Source of the DNA: JBMNPT01 sp050943735 | GTDB lineage: Bacteria; Bacillota; Clostridia; Oscillospirales; RGIG577 | Reading direction: 5' to 3' | DNA length: 64,000 nt | Assembly (NCBI GenBank): GCA_050943735.1 | Contig: JBMNPT010000001.1 | Span: forward strand, 226,178 to 290,177 | In this document: positions 50,298 to 58,688 of the stretch, piece by piece | Position numbering within the stretch: position 1 is the stretch's first letter | Layout: the number at the start of each line of letters is the position of its first letter | Notes under the pieces: generated by a model | Databases searched by the model: none | What the model saw: only the letters and a program-made list of their open reading frames with translations | What the model was told of the DNA's origin: nothing | Translations under genes and position numbers: made by a program

Positions 50298-52241
50298 TTA
50301 TCGGTGATCCCGTCCCGAGCGGCTCACCGGTTTGCTGCGTGCCCCTCCCGGACGACGCTGCCTGCGGGGGGAGTCGGCTTCTGCTTTTTTGCGGCGGGAA
50401 GAAGGCTGCTTTTGAGCAGTGTCTCGCCGCTGGGGACGCTGTCCGGCTCCATAGGCGGGAGGGATCAGACATCCCGGACCATAGCCGATGAGATCTTCCC
50501 TGCCGGCGGCCCGAAGGGCCTCGGTCACCGTGGCCCGGTTTTTGGGGTCGGCGAACTGCAAAAGCGCCCGCTGGTATCGTTTTTCCCGATTGCTGCGGGG
50601 CACATAGACCTCCTTCATGGTGAGGGGATCCAGCCCGGTGTAAAACATACAAGTGGAAAGGGTGCCCGGCGTGGGGTAGAAATCCTGCACCTGCTGGGGA
50701 TGGTAGTGAATTTCCTTGAGATACAGCGCCAGCGCGATGGCGTCCCGCAGGGTACACCCGGGGTGAGAGGACATGAGATAGGGCACCAGAAACTGTTTTT
50801 TGCCCAGCTGCTCATTGATGCGCCGGTATTTCTCCGCGAATTTGCGGTATACCTCAAAATGGGGCTTGCCCATGTAGTCCAGCGTGCGGTCGCTGCAGTG
50901 TTCGGGGGCCACCTTCAGCTGTCCGCTGATGTGGTGTTCCACCAGTTCCCGGAAAAACCGGTCATCCCCCGAGGCCATCAGGTAGTCATAGCGGATGCCG
51001 CTGCGGACAAATACCTTTTTGATGCCGGGAAGAGCCCGCAGTTCCGCCAGCAGTTTCCGATAGTCCTCATGGCTGGTGTCCAGCTGGGGACAGGGGGTAG
51101 GGGCCAGACATTTCCGATGGCTGCACATGCCGTGTTCCAGCTGTTTTTTGCAGGAGGGATGGCGGAAATTGGCGCTGGGGCCTCCCACATCGTGGATGTA
51201 TCCCTTGAACCGGGGATTGCCCACAAAACTGCAGGCTTCGGCCAGCAGCGATTCATGGCTGCGGACGGTGACCATCCGGCCCTGGTGGAAGGCCAGGGAA
51301 CAGAAATTGCAGCCTCCAAAGCAGCCGCGGCAGCTGGTGAGGGAAAATTCCACCTCTTCAATGGCGGGTACGCCGCCCAGCTCATCGTACATGGGATGCC
51401 ACATCCGGGCGTAGGGCAGGGTGTATACTAGGTCGAATTCCCGTTGGTTCAGCGGCCGCATGGGCGGGTACTGAATCAGATACTTCTGGGAAAAGGGCTG
51501 TACCACTGTACGGCCCCGTACACTGTCCTGCTCCTGGTATTGCAGACGGGTGGCCAGCGCGTAGGCCTTTTTGTCCCGGCGCACCTCTTCGGCAGAGGGG
51601 CACAGGACATAGTCGCCCTCCGGCAGCTCCCGCCGGATGACGCAGGTGCCCGGAATACTGTCCAGCTGATCGACGGGAACTCCCGCTGCCAGCCGCTGGC
51701 AAATGGCGGTGGCTTGCAGTTCTCCCATGCCGTAGGAGAGCAGATCAGCGCCGCTGTCCACCAAAATGGAGTGGCGTACGCTGTCGCTCCAGTAGTCATA
51801 GTGGGCAAACCGCCGCAGACTGGCTTCCAGTCCGCCGATGATGATGGGAATTTCTCCATAGGCCTGCCGGATGCGGTTGCAGTAGACAATCACCGCCCGG
51901 TCAGGACGGCGGCCTGCCTGCCCTCCGGGGGAATAGGCGTCGGTGTCCCGGCGTTTTTTGGCCACCGAATAGTGGGCCACCATGGAGTCGATGTTGCCCG
52001 AGTTGACCATGAAGGCATAGCGGGGACGGCCCAGTTTGGTAAAATCCTGGGTGGAGTGCCAGTCGGGCTGGCTGATGATGCCCACCGTATATCCCAGATG
52101 TTCAATCCAGCGGGAGATAAGGGCGGTGCCAAAGGAGGGGTGATCCACATAGGCGTCGCCGGTGACCAGGATGAAGTCCAGCTGATCGATGCCCCGCTGC
52201 TGCAGATCTTCCTGGCAGACGGGCAGAAATGCGTGGTTCAT
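50298..52241 (-). CDS. YgiQ family radical SAM protein
   Basis: A 647-residue radical SAM enzyme of the YgiQ family. An N-terminal region (about 1-270) resembling cobalamin-binding proteins precedes the catalytic barrel, with the cluster motif CFGGCNFC near residue 305. C-terminal segments include GYIHDVGGPSANF, PEHCSDRTLDYMGKP, DFYPTPGTLSTCMFYTG and RNREKRYQRALLQ-like sequence, characteristic of the family. The last 50 residues are basic and low-complexity. The ATG at 52241 overlaps the upstream stop (ATGA) and follows AAGGAG. The reaction is unknown. It lies between a GT2 glycosyltransferase and the flavoprotein. Confidence 0.9.
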   Translation of the reverse strand: MNHAFLPVCQEDLQQRGIDQLDFILVTGDAYVDHPSFGTALISRWIEHLGYTVGIISQPDWHSTQDFTKLGRPRYAFMVNSGNIDSMVAHYSVAKKRRDTDAYSPGGQAGRRPDRAVIVYCNRIRQAYGEIPIIIGGLEASLRRFAHYDYWSDSVRHSILVDSGADLLSYGMGELQATAICQRLAAGVPVDQLDSIPGTCVIRRELPEGDYVLCPSAEEVRRDKKAYALATRLQYQEQDSVRGRTVVQPFSQKYLIQYPPMRPLNQREFDLVYTLPYARMWHPMYDELGGVPAIEEVEFSLTSCRGCFGGCNFCSLAFHQGRMVTVRSHESLLAEACSFVGNPRFKGYIHDVGGPSANFRHPSCKKQLEHGMCSHRKCLAPTPCPQLDTSHEDYRKLLAELRALPGIKKVFVRSGIRYDYLMASGDDRFFRELVEHHISGQLKVAPEHCSDRTLDYMGKPHFEVYRKFAEKYRRINEQLGKKQFLVPYLMSSHPGCTLRDAIALALYLKEIHYHPQQVQDFYPTPGTLSTCMFYTGLDPLTMKEVYVPRSNREKRYQRALLQFADPKNRATVTEALRAAGREDLIGYGPGCLIPPAYGAGQRPQRRDTAQKQPSSRRKKAEADSPRRQRRPGGARSKPVSRSGRDHR

Positions 52242-53206
52242 GGATTGTCTCCTTCCTGTGAGGGGGGATTTTGAGGGCCGCCCAGATACTGTTCCACCAG
52301 ATACCGGGGACGGGCTTTGGTTTCCAGATAGATTTTCCCTACATATTCGCCCACAATTCCGATGGCCAACAGTTGGAGACCGCCCAGCAGCCATACCGAA
52401 GCGGCGATGACGGGAGTGAGTCCGGCCCGGGTGATCAGCTGCCACAACAGGGTCAGCAGGCCACCTGCGGCCAGCAGAGCACCCAGTCCGGTGATGAGCC
52501 GGATGGGTTTGACACTCAGGGAGGTGATGCCCTGAAAGGCAAAGGCCAGCATTTTTTTCAGGGGGTATTTGCTCTCACCGGCAAACCGTTCGTTGCGGGC
52601 ATAGGTCACCACACCGGTGCGATAGCCCACCATGGGCACCATGCCCCGCAAAAAGAGATTGACTTCCTTGAATTGGGACAGTCCCTCCAGAGCCCGGCGG
52701 CTCATCAGCCGGTAATCGGCGTGATTGAACACCAGCTCCACACCCATGGATTTCATCAGCTTGTAAAAGCCATCGGCGGTAAAGCGTTTGAAAAAGGTGT
52801 CGGTGGTACGCTGACTGCGAACGCCATACACCACATCACAGCCTTCCTGGTATTGCTTTACAAATCCATCGATGGCGTCAATGTCGTCCTGGAGATCGGC
52901 ATCCATGGAGATGACTGCGTCCGCTTCCCGGCGCACCGTCATCAGGCCGCACAATAGGGCGTTCTGATGTCCCCGGTTGCGGGTGAGCTTGATGCCCCGG
53001 TAGAGGGGGTCTTTTTCATGCAGGGAGCAGATGAGAGGCCAGGTCTGGTCTTTGGAGCCGTCGTCCACAAAGATCACGTGGCTGTCCGGATGGATGGTTC
53101 CCGCCTGGAGCAATTGGTCCATTTTGGCCCGCAGCCGCCGGGCGGTTTCAGGGAGGACCTCCTGTTCGTTGTAGCAGGGGATGACAATATAGAGTTTGGT
53201 GGGCAT
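52238..53206 (-). CDS. GT2 family glycosyltransferase (polyprenyl-phosphate type)
   Basis: A 322-residue membrane glycosyltransferase related to DPM1, GtrB and YkcC, which load sugars onto polyprenyl phosphate at the cytoplasmic face. The catalytic domain (about 1-235) has IVIPCYNEQEVLPE, VFVDDGSKDQTW and VISMDADLQDD. Two C-terminal membrane helices at about 230-295 anchor it. Such products feed lipid-linked glycosylation or wall decoration. AGGAGG precedes the ATG. It is the first gene of the three-gene leftward unit with the YgiQ gene overlapping its end. Confidence 0.9.
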   Translation of the reverse strand: MPTKLYIVIPCYNEQEVLPETARRLRAKMDQLLQAGTIHPDSHVIFVDDGSKDQTWPLICSLHEKDPLYRGIKLTRNRGHQNALLCGLMTVRREADAVISMDADLQDDIDAIDGFVKQYQEGCDVVYGVRSQRTTDTFFKRFTADGFYKLMKSMGVELVFNHADYRLMSRRALEGLSQFKEVNLFLRGMVPMVGYRTGVVTYARNERFAGESKYPLKKMLAFAFQGITSLSVKPIRLITGLGALLAAGGLLTLLWQLITRAGLTPVIAASVWLLGGLQLLAIGIVGEYVGKIYLETKARPRYLVEQYLGGPQNPPSQEGDNP

Positions 53207-53242
53207 GGGCGGCCCCTCCTTTTCTGATGACTAGATGATTCT

Positions 53243-53251
53243 AGTATAGCA
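53243..53251 (-). promoter_or_regulatory. Extended -10 promoter of the GT2-ygiQ-flavoprotein unit
   Basis: Minus strand TGCTATACT with TATACT at 53248-53243; no clear -35. Confidence 0.5.
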
Positions 53252-53324
53252 CAGATGGAATATCAGGGGGAGAGGGTTAGTAAAAAATACAATAAAATAA
53301 AGAAAATAAAAAATAATATTAAGG

Positions 53325-53353
53325 TTGACTTTAATAAAATTAAAGATTATACT
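53325..53353 (+). promoter_or_regulatory. Promoter of the DUF2089 gene
   Basis: TTGACT (53325-53330) and TATACT (53348-53353), 17-base spacer, in a very AT-rich stretch (53275-53360) that contrasts with the rest of the window. Confidence 0.88.
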
Positions 53354-53376
53354 AAAAACAGAAAGAGGTGAGGCAA

Positions 53377-53694
53377 GTGGCCATACGAGAACTGCCCCAG
53401 TGGATGACGGGATTGGAAGAGGAGGATCTGGGATTTATCCGGCGATTTGTGCTGGCCAGTGGATCGCTCAAGGAGATCGCGGCGCAGTATGGGGTGACCT
53501 ATCCCACTGTGCGGCTGCGGCTGGACCGGTTGATACAGCGGATTCGCATGGCGGAGGAGGAGCAGCCGGACAGTTATGTGACGCTGGTCAAACGGCTGGC
53601 ACTGGATGGTAAGCTGGAGGTGGATACCGCGCGGCTGCTCATCAGTGCCTATAAAAAGAAACAGAAAGAGGAGGACGGAGAATGCTACAATTGA
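53377..53694 (+). CDS. DUF2089-family putative DNA-binding protein
   Basis: A 105-residue protein with the DUF2089 signature: LPQWMTGLEEEDLGFIRRFVLASGSLKEIAAQYGVTYPTVRLRLDRLIQRI (about 5-55). The SLKEIAAQYGVTYPTVRLRLDRL part is a sigma-like helix-turn-helix. Such small proteins are thought to be transcriptional regulators, often encoded beside membrane proteins. The start is uncertain: GTG at 53377 follows GAGGTGAGG, whereas GTG at 53368 lies in the site. The following membrane protein gene overlaps its end by 13 bases, so the two are coupled. Confidence 0.82.
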   Translation: MAIRELPQWMTGLEEEDLGFIRRFVLASGSLKEIAAQYGVTYPTVRLRLDRLIQRIRMAEEEQPDSYVTLVKRLALDGKLEVDTARLLISAYKKKQKEEDGECYN

Positions 53695-53948
53695 CGGTGA
53701 CCATGGTGGTGCTTTTGACGGTGTGGATTGTGCTGGTGGTGGTGGAGTACCAGCTGGCCAAACGGAGGTCCAGATGGGCCTTTTTGCTGCCGGCCATTGT
53801 GGCGGCGGTATCGGTGCTGCTGGTGGGCTGGGTCGGCATTGCCCTGGCGGCGGCGCTGGCGGGTATTTGTGCAGCGGTATGGTTGTGGCAGCGGGAGGAA
53901 CAGGGTCAGCAAAAAGAACTGGACAAAATGGACATACAGGATCTGTGA
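53682..53948 (+). CDS. Small membrane protein coupled to the DUF2089 gene
   Basis: An 88-residue protein with two hydrophobic segments (about 4-22 and 32-68) separated by a basic EYQLAKRRSRW loop, and a hydrophilic Gln/Glu-rich tail. It has an AGAGGAGG ribosome site and overlaps the DUF2089 gene. I recognise no family. The pairing suggests a membrane sensor or effector for the upstream regulator, as an inference. Confidence 0.65.
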   Translation: MLQLTVTMVVLLTVWIVLVVVEYQLAKRRSRWAFLLPAIVAAVSVLLVGWVGIALAAALAGICAAVWLWQREEQGQQKELDKMDIQDL

Positions 53949-53951
53949 AAA

Positions 53952-53986
53952 AAGGGCAGGGGTCTACAGGCCCCCGCCCTTTATTT
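53952..53986. terminator. Bidirectional terminator before csoR
   Basis: AAGGGC and GGGG (53952-53962) fold with CCCC and GCCCTT (53972-53982), with A-rich and T-rich flanks. Confidence 0.8.
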
Positions 53987-54244
53987 TGCCATTTTTTCCA
54001 GCAGATCCAGAATTTCTTCCACCTTTTGCTGCCCGGCGCCCTCCAGCACCGCGTCTTTGACGCAGTGCTCTATGTGGGCCTGCACCACCATGCGGTTGGC
54101 CTTTTTCAGAATGGCCTGAGTAGACAGCAGCTGGTTGGAGATGTCAATGCAGTAGCGGTCCTCTTCCACCATGCGCAGGATGCCGTCCAGCTGGCCCCGG
54201 GCGGTTTTGAGCAGGCGGGTGACTTGAGCGTGATCGGCCTGCAT
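53981..54244 (-). CDS. csoR: CsoR-family copper-sensing repressor
   Basis: An 87-residue DUF156 protein. The metal site is Cys in DRYCIDISNQL near residue 32, then His and Cys in AHIEHCVKDA near residues 57-61, the Cys-His-Cys set of copper-sensing CsoR. RLLKTARGQLDGILRMVEE is the DNA-binding helix start. Copper binding releases the repressor from the operator before copA. AAGGAG lies upstream of the ATG and the gap after copA is one base. It is the last gene of the copper operon and regulates it; the GC-rich operator is at 56828-56852. Confidence 0.93.
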   Translation of the reverse strand: MQADHAQVTRLLKTARGQLDGILRMVEEDRYCIDISNQLLSTQAILKKANRMVVQAHIEHCVKDAVLEGAGQQKVEEILDLLEKMAK

Positions 54245-54245
54245 G

Positions 54246-54452
54246 TCACTTCAGCTCCTTTACTTCATAGCCGGCGTCGGTTACAGCGTCCATGAGCTGC
54301 TGGTCGGTCACCGATCCGGTCAGGGTGATGGAAGCGGTGCCGGCGGCCAGATCTACGGTGGCGCTGACCCCTTCCAGGGCGTTTAGGGCCTTTTCCACCC
54401 GGCCGCTGCAATGGGCACACATCATACCTTCAATTTTCATGGTCTTGGTCAT
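54246..54452 (-). CDS. Possible separate CopZ-like copper chaperone from an internal start
   Basis: An in-frame ATG inside copA, preceded by GGAGAG at the ideal six-base spacing, would give a 68-residue protein MTKTMKIEGMMCAHCSG, in size and motif a typical copper chaperone that would deliver Cu(I) to CopA. No stop separates it from the upstream copA frame. It is therefore either only the CopA C-terminal domain or both a domain and a second product; the sequence alone cannot decide. Confidence 0.5.
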   Translation of the reverse strand: MTKTMKIEGMMCAHCSGRVEKALNALEGVSATVDLAAGTASITLTGSVTDQQLMDAVTDAGYEVKELK

Positions 54453-56804
54453 ACAAATCTCTCCTTTTTGTGGTGTTTCAAATGGGATTTCCTCCGCCGG
54501 GAGGGAGGTGGATTCCTCTGTGGAAGGAACGGGGGTCAGACGGGGCTGCCACAGCCGCAGACGCAGCGCATTGGTCACTACGCAGAAGGAGCTGAGGCTC
54601 ATGGCGGCGGCGCCGAACATGGGATTGAGCTGCCACTGCAGCAGAGGGTAAAAGACGCCGGCCGCCAGCGGGATGCCCGCCGCGTTGTAGAAAAAGGCCC
54701 AGAACAGATTCTGGCGGATGTTGCGGAGGGTGGCGCGGCTCAGCCCTACAGCGGAAGCTGCATCCATAAGATCGCTGCGCATGAGCACCACGTCGGCAGA
54801 TTCAATGGCAACGTCGGTGCCGGCGCCGATGGCAATGCCCACATCCGCCCGGGCCAGAGCGGGAGCGTCATTGATGCCGTCTCCCACCATGGCCACTGTG
54901 TGGCCCTGCTGCTGCAGCTGGCGGATCACCTGTTCTTTGTCCTGGGGAAGAACCTCCGCGATCACCCGGTCCACCCCTACCCGCTGGCCAATGGCCTGGG
55001 CGGTGAGCTGGTTGTCGCCGGTGAGCATGATGACTTCCATGCCCATGGACCGCAGGGCGGATACCGCCTGACGGCTGGTGGATTTTTCCACATCGGCCAG
55101 AGCCAGTGTGCCCAGCAGCTGTCCGTCTTCCACAAACATCAGAGGGGTTTTGCCCTGCTGAGCCAGTGTGCGGGTCAGCTGCTCCAGCTGAGGGGAGGAA
55201 AGCCCTAGTGCTTCCATCATGCGCAGGTTGCCGCCATGACACAGCCGTCCCTCCAGGCGCACACTCACGCCTTGCCCAGGGGTGGAGGAGAAGTCCTCCG
55301 CAGGCTGGACAGGCAGATTTTCCGCCTGTACATATCGGGTGACCGCCCCGCCCAGCGGATGTTCCGAGAGCTGTTCCACACTGCCGGCCAGGGTCAGCAG
55401 TCGATCCCGGGAGATTCCCGGAGCGGGCAGTACATCGGTGACGGTGGGCTCTCCCCGGGTGAGGGTGCCGGTTTTGTCCAGTACAATGGTGTCCACGCTG
55501 TGCAGACGTTCCAGACTTTCCGCCGATTTGAAGAGGATGCCCTTTTCGGCGCCCCGGCCGGTGGCCACCATGATGGCGGTGGGAGTGGCCAGCCCCAGTG
55601 CACAGGGACAGGAGATCACCAGTACCGCAATGCCGAAGGTGAGAGCGGTGTGGAAGGAGGCACCGGCCAGCAGCCATACCACCATGGCAGTGAGGGCAAT
55701 GCCCATCACCACCGGGACAAACACGCCGCTCACCCGGTCAGCCAGCCGGGCGATGGGCGCCTTGCTGCCGCCTGCCTCCTCCACCAGATGGATGATCTGG
55801 GCCAGGGTGGTGTCTTCGCCCACCCGGGTGGCCCGCACCCGGAAAAATCCGCTGCGGCAGATGGTGGCGCCGATGAGGGTGTCCCCCACTGATTTTTCGG
55901 CGGGCAGACTTTCGCCGGTGAGTGCGGATTCATCCACTGTGCCATGGCCTTCCAGTACCACGCCGTCGGTGGGGACGGCGGCGCCCTGGCGGATGATGAG
56001 GATGTCGCCGGGCTGCACCTGTTCAGCGGGGATTTCCTGTTCCTGGCCCTCCCGTTCCACCACCGCTTGACGGGGAGCCAGATCCAACAGCCGGCTGATG
56101 GCCTGGGAGGTGCGGCCTTTGCTGCGGGCCTCCATGTACTTGCCCACTGTGATGAGGGTGAGGATCATGGCGGCGGATTCAAAGTACAGATCCATGTGGC
56201 TGGCTTCCACCAGCGCCATGTGGCCATGGCCCAGGCCGTAGCTGATGCGGTAGAGGGAGTAGAGGCTGTAGACCAGCGAAGCACCCGCTCCCACCGCAAT
56301 GAGGGAATCCATGTTGGGGCTGCCCTGCAGCAGCCGTTTGAAGCCCACCGAAAAATAGCTGCGGTTGAGATAGAGGATGGGCAGGGTGAGCAGCAGCTGG
56401 GTGAGGCCGAAGCTCATGGCGTTTGCGTGGCCGGTGAGAAAGGCGGGCTGGGGCAGGCCCAGCATAGAGCCCATGGACACATACATAAGGATGGCCAGAA
56501 ACAGAAGCGACCACAGCAGACGGCGCTTCATGGAGGCCTCCTCCCGTCCGCTGGTGTTTTCTTTCTGGCTGGCGGCGGAGGGAGCATCTTCTCCCTTGAC
56601 CCGGGCGCCGTAGCCGCTGGCCTCCACACCGCGGATGATGTCCTGCCAGGTCAGACGGGACTCGTCGTAGGTGGCCGTGAGGGTGTTCAGCAGCAGATTG
56701 ACTTCGGCTTTTTCCATGCCGGGCAGCTTGGAGGCTGCCTTTTCCACATGAGCGCTGCAGGCGCTGCAGGTCATGCCGGTAATGAGAAAGGTTTGTGTTT
56801 TCAA
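54246..56804 (-). CDS. copA: Copper-exporting P-type ATPase with in-frame C-terminal chaperone domain
   Basis: An 852-residue CopA that pumps Cu(I) out of the cell. Order: N-terminal heavy-metal domain GMTCSACSAH near residue 9, a linker, eight membrane helices from about 95, the actuator TGES near 278, the channel motif SCPCALGLATP near 405, the phosphorylation site DKTGTLTRGE near 445 and the hinge GDGINDAPAL near 645. The last 68 residues form a second metal domain (GMMCAHCSG). An internal ATG at 54452 with GGAGAG six bases upstream could start that domain alone, giving a CopZ-like chaperone. The start is TTG at 56804, seven bases after AGGAGG. Sequence upstream of that belongs to antisense reading of gatCA. 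Confidence 0.93.
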   Translation of the reverse strand: MKTQTFLITGMTCSACSAHVEKAASKLPGMEKAEVNLLLNTLTATYDESRLTWQDIIRGVEASGYGARVKGEDAPSAASQKENTSGREEASMKRRLLWSLLFLAILMYVSMGSMLGLPQPAFLTGHANAMSFGLTQLLLTLPILYLNRSYFSVGFKRLLQGSPNMDSLIAVGAGASLVYSLYSLYRISYGLGHGHMALVEASHMDLYFESAAMILTLITVGKYMEARSKGRTSQAISRLLDLAPRQAVVEREGQEQEIPAEQVQPGDILIIRQGAAVPTDGVVLEGHGTVDESALTGESLPAEKSVGDTLIGATICRSGFFRVRATRVGEDTTLAQIIHLVEEAGGSKAPIARLADRVSGVFVPVVMGIALTAMVVWLLAGASFHTALTFGIAVLVISCPCALGLATPTAIMVATGRGAEKGILFKSAESLERLHSVDTIVLDKTGTLTRGEPTVTDVLPAPGISRDRLLTLAGSVEQLSEHPLGGAVTRYVQAENLPVQPAEDFSSTPGQGVSVRLEGRLCHGGNLRMMEALGLSSPQLEQLTRTLAQQGKTPLMFVEDGQLLGTLALADVEKSTSRQAVSALRSMGMEVIMLTGDNQLTAQAIGQRVGVDRVIAEVLPQDKEQVIRQLQQQGHTVAMVGDGINDAPALARADVGIAIGAGTDVAIESADVVLMRSDLMDAASAVGLSRATLRNIRQNLFWAFFYNAAGIPLAAGVFYPLLQWQLNPMFGAAAMSLSSFCVVTNALRLRLWQPRLTPVPSTEESTSLPAEEIPFETPQKGEICMTKTMKIEGMMCAHCSGRVEKALNALEGVSATVDLAAGTASITLTGSVTDQQLMDAVTDAGYEVKELK

Positions 56805-56827
56805 AGGAACACCTCCTGAAATCCAAT

Positions 56828-56852
56828 ATACCCCACCCCCAGGGGGGTGTAT
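56828..56852 (-). promoter_or_regulatory. CsoR operator
   Basis: A 25-base pseudo-palindrome with AT-rich ends and long C and G runs (ATACCCC at 56828-56834, GGGGGTGTAT at 56843-56852), the typical CsoR box. It lies directly downstream of the copA -10. Confidence 0.85.
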
Positions 56853-56856
56853 GTTT

Positions 56857-56884
56857 ATTATAGCACAGGATGCTCCTCTGTCAA
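56857..56884 (-). promoter_or_regulatory. copA promoter
   Basis: Minus-strand TTGACA (56884-56879) and TATAAT (56862-56857), 16-base spacer, adjacent to the CsoR box. Confidence 0.92.
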
Positions 56885-56891
56885 GGTCAAT

Positions 56892-56920
56892 TTGCCCCGG
56901 GAGGAAAAGTGGTGTACAAT
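56892..56920 (+). promoter_or_regulatory. gatCAB promoter
   Basis: TTGCCC (56892-56897) and TACAAT (56915-56920), 17-base spacer, divergent from the copA promoter. Confidence 0.7.
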
Positions 56921-56951
56921 ACCAATCAGAAGGAAAAAAGGAGGAGAAACC

Positions 56952-57245
56952 ATGGGCGTGACGGACAGACAGCTGGAGGAGCTGGCTCTGCTGGCGGGGC
57001 TGCGCATCCCGGAAGGGGAACGGGAAGAGCTGCGGGAGCAGCTGGGGCAGATGGTGGATTTTGCCGAGGAGATCGTGGGGGCCCAGCAGCAGCCGGAGGA
57101 ACTGGAGGAATGGATGGGCCCTGCCATGAGATATCGGGAGGATGAAAGACTGCCCTCCTGGCCCCGGGAAGAGATCCTGCAAAATGGAAGAGTCGGGGAG
57201 TCGGGGTATTTTGAGGTACCGGCGCGGGAAAGCAAGGAGGAGTGA
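56952..57245 (+). CDS. gatC: Glutamyl-tRNA(Gln)/aspartyl-tRNA(Asn) amidotransferase subunit C
   Basis: A 97-residue GatC, the belt-like subunit that holds GatA and GatB together. VTDRQLEELALLAGLRIPEGEREELREQLGQMVDFAEEI is the family N-terminal helix pair, and YFEVPA near the end is the C-terminal strand. The ATG at 56952 follows AGGAG. It is the first gene of gatCAB, with three bases before gatA. Its presence implies that Gln-tRNA or Asn-tRNA is made by the indirect route. Confidence 0.92.
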   Translation: MGVTDRQLEELALLAGLRIPEGEREELREQLGQMVDFAEEIVGAQQQPEELEEWMGPAMRYREDERLPSWPREEILQNGRVGESGYFEVPARESKEE

Positions 57246-57248
57246 GCC

Positions 57249-58688
57249 ATGGGAGAGATTGCCCGTCTGGGGCGGATGCTGTGGGGTAGGCAGATATCGG
57301 CGCTGGAATTGACCGAGGGGTATCTGGCCGCGGCGGAGGAGCGAAAAGAGCTGAACGCCTATGTGCGGCTCACGCCGGAGAAGGCGCTGGCGGCCGCCCG
57401 GGAGACGGATGCCCGGCTGGCGGCGGGGGAGGAGCTGTCCCCGCTGGCGGGGCTGCCCATGGGGCTCAAGGACAACCTTTCTACCCGGGGAGTGCCCACC
57501 ACCTGCTGTAGCCGGATGCTGGAGGAATACCGGCCGGTGTATGACGCCTGGGTGTGGGAGAACCTGCATCGTCAGGGGGCGGTGCTGCTGGGCAAAACCA
57601 ATATGGATGAGTTCGCCATGGGGTCTTCCTGTGAAACCTCCTGCTATGGTCCCACCCGACATCCCTTTGTGCCGGGGATGGTGCCGGGAGGTTCCTCCGG
57701 GGGCAGTGCCTGCGCGGTGGCAGCCGGACTGGCGGTGTATGCGCTGGGCAGCGATACGGGAGGGTCTGTCCGGCAGCCGGCGGCTTTCTGCGGGTTGGTG
57801 GGACTCAAACCCACCTATGGAGCGGTGTCCCGGTATGGGCTCATCGCCTACGCCTCCAGTCTGGACCAGGTGGGGGTACTCACCTCCAGTGTGGAGGACG
57901 CGGCGGTGGTGCTGGATGCCATTTCTTCCCGGGATGACCGGGATTCCACCTGCACCGGACTGCCGGGCGGGCCGGTGGCGCCCCATCTTTCGGAGTTCCC
58001 CCGGGGACTGCGGTTGGGGGTGCCCCGGGAATGGCTGGAAGGGGCGCAGCCGGCGGTGGCCCGGGCGGTGGAACAGGCTCTGCGGGTGTGGGAGTCGCTG
58101 GGGGCGCAGATTCGCCTGTGCAGTCTGCCCCGTCTTCGCCAGGCACTGCCGGTCTATTACATTCTGGCCTGCGCCGAGGCCTCTTCCAACCTGGGCCGGT
58201 ATGACGGTGTGCGCTACGGCCTGCGGGGCGAGGGGGAGACCTTTTATCAGATGGCCTGTGACGCCCGCAGCCGGGGATTCGGACCGGAGGTGCGGCGGCG
58301 GATTTTGCTGGGGACCTATGTGCTCAGCGCGGGGCATCGGGATGCCTGTTACCAGAAGGCCCAGCGGCTGCGCCGCACCATTGCCCGGGAGCTGGAAGAG
58401 CAGTGGCGGGATTGCCATGCGCTGGTAGGGCCCACTGTTCCCACCACTGCGTTTCCCATGGGGTTTGCCCAGAGTGATCCGGTGCGAACCTATCAGACCG
58501 ATCTGTGTACGGTTCCCGCCAATGTGGCGGGTCTGCCGGCGTTGTCGCTGCCCTGCGGACAGGATGAGCGGGGCTTGCCGGTGGGGGTGCAGCTGATGGG
58601 CCCCCAATACAGTGAAGGGCGGCTTTTGCAAATTGCCTATGGATATCAGCAGGCCGCAGGGAGAGGAGGATGGACATGTGGGAGATGA
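57249..58688 (+). CDS. gatA: Glutamyl-tRNA(Gln)/aspartyl-tRNA(Asn) amidotransferase subunit A
   Basis: A 479-residue amidase that releases ammonia from glutamine for tRNA-dependent amidation. The Ser-cisSer-Lys triad is complete: Lys in GLPMGLKDN near residue 74, the cis-Ser in VPGGSSGGSA near residue 150 and the nucleophilic Ser in SDTGGSVRQPA near residue 173. GLVGLKPTYGAVSRYGLIAYASSLDQVG follows. AAGGAGG precedes the ATG. The end overlaps the start of gatB by 13 bases. Confidence 0.97.
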   Translation: MGEIARLGRMLWGRQISALELTEGYLAAAEERKELNAYVRLTPEKALAAARETDARLAAGEELSPLAGLPMGLKDNLSTRGVPTTCCSRMLEEYRPVYDAWVWENLHRQGAVLLGKTNMDEFAMGSSCETSCYGPTRHPFVPGMVPGGSSGGSACAVAAGLAVYALGSDTGGSVRQPAAFCGLVGLKPTYGAVSRYGLIAYASSLDQVGVLTSSVEDAAVVLDAISSRDDRDSTCTGLPGGPVAPHLSEFPRGLRLGVPREWLEGAQPAVARAVEQALRVWESLGAQIRLCSLPRLRQALPVYYILACAEASSNLGRYDGVRYGLRGEGETFYQMACDARSRGFGPEVRRRILLGTYVLSAGHRDACYQKAQRLRRTIARELEEQWRDCHALVGPTVPTTAFPMGFAQSDPVRTYQTDLCTVPANVAGLPALSLPCGQDERGLPVGVQLMGPQYSEGRLLQIAYGYQQAAGRGGWTCGR

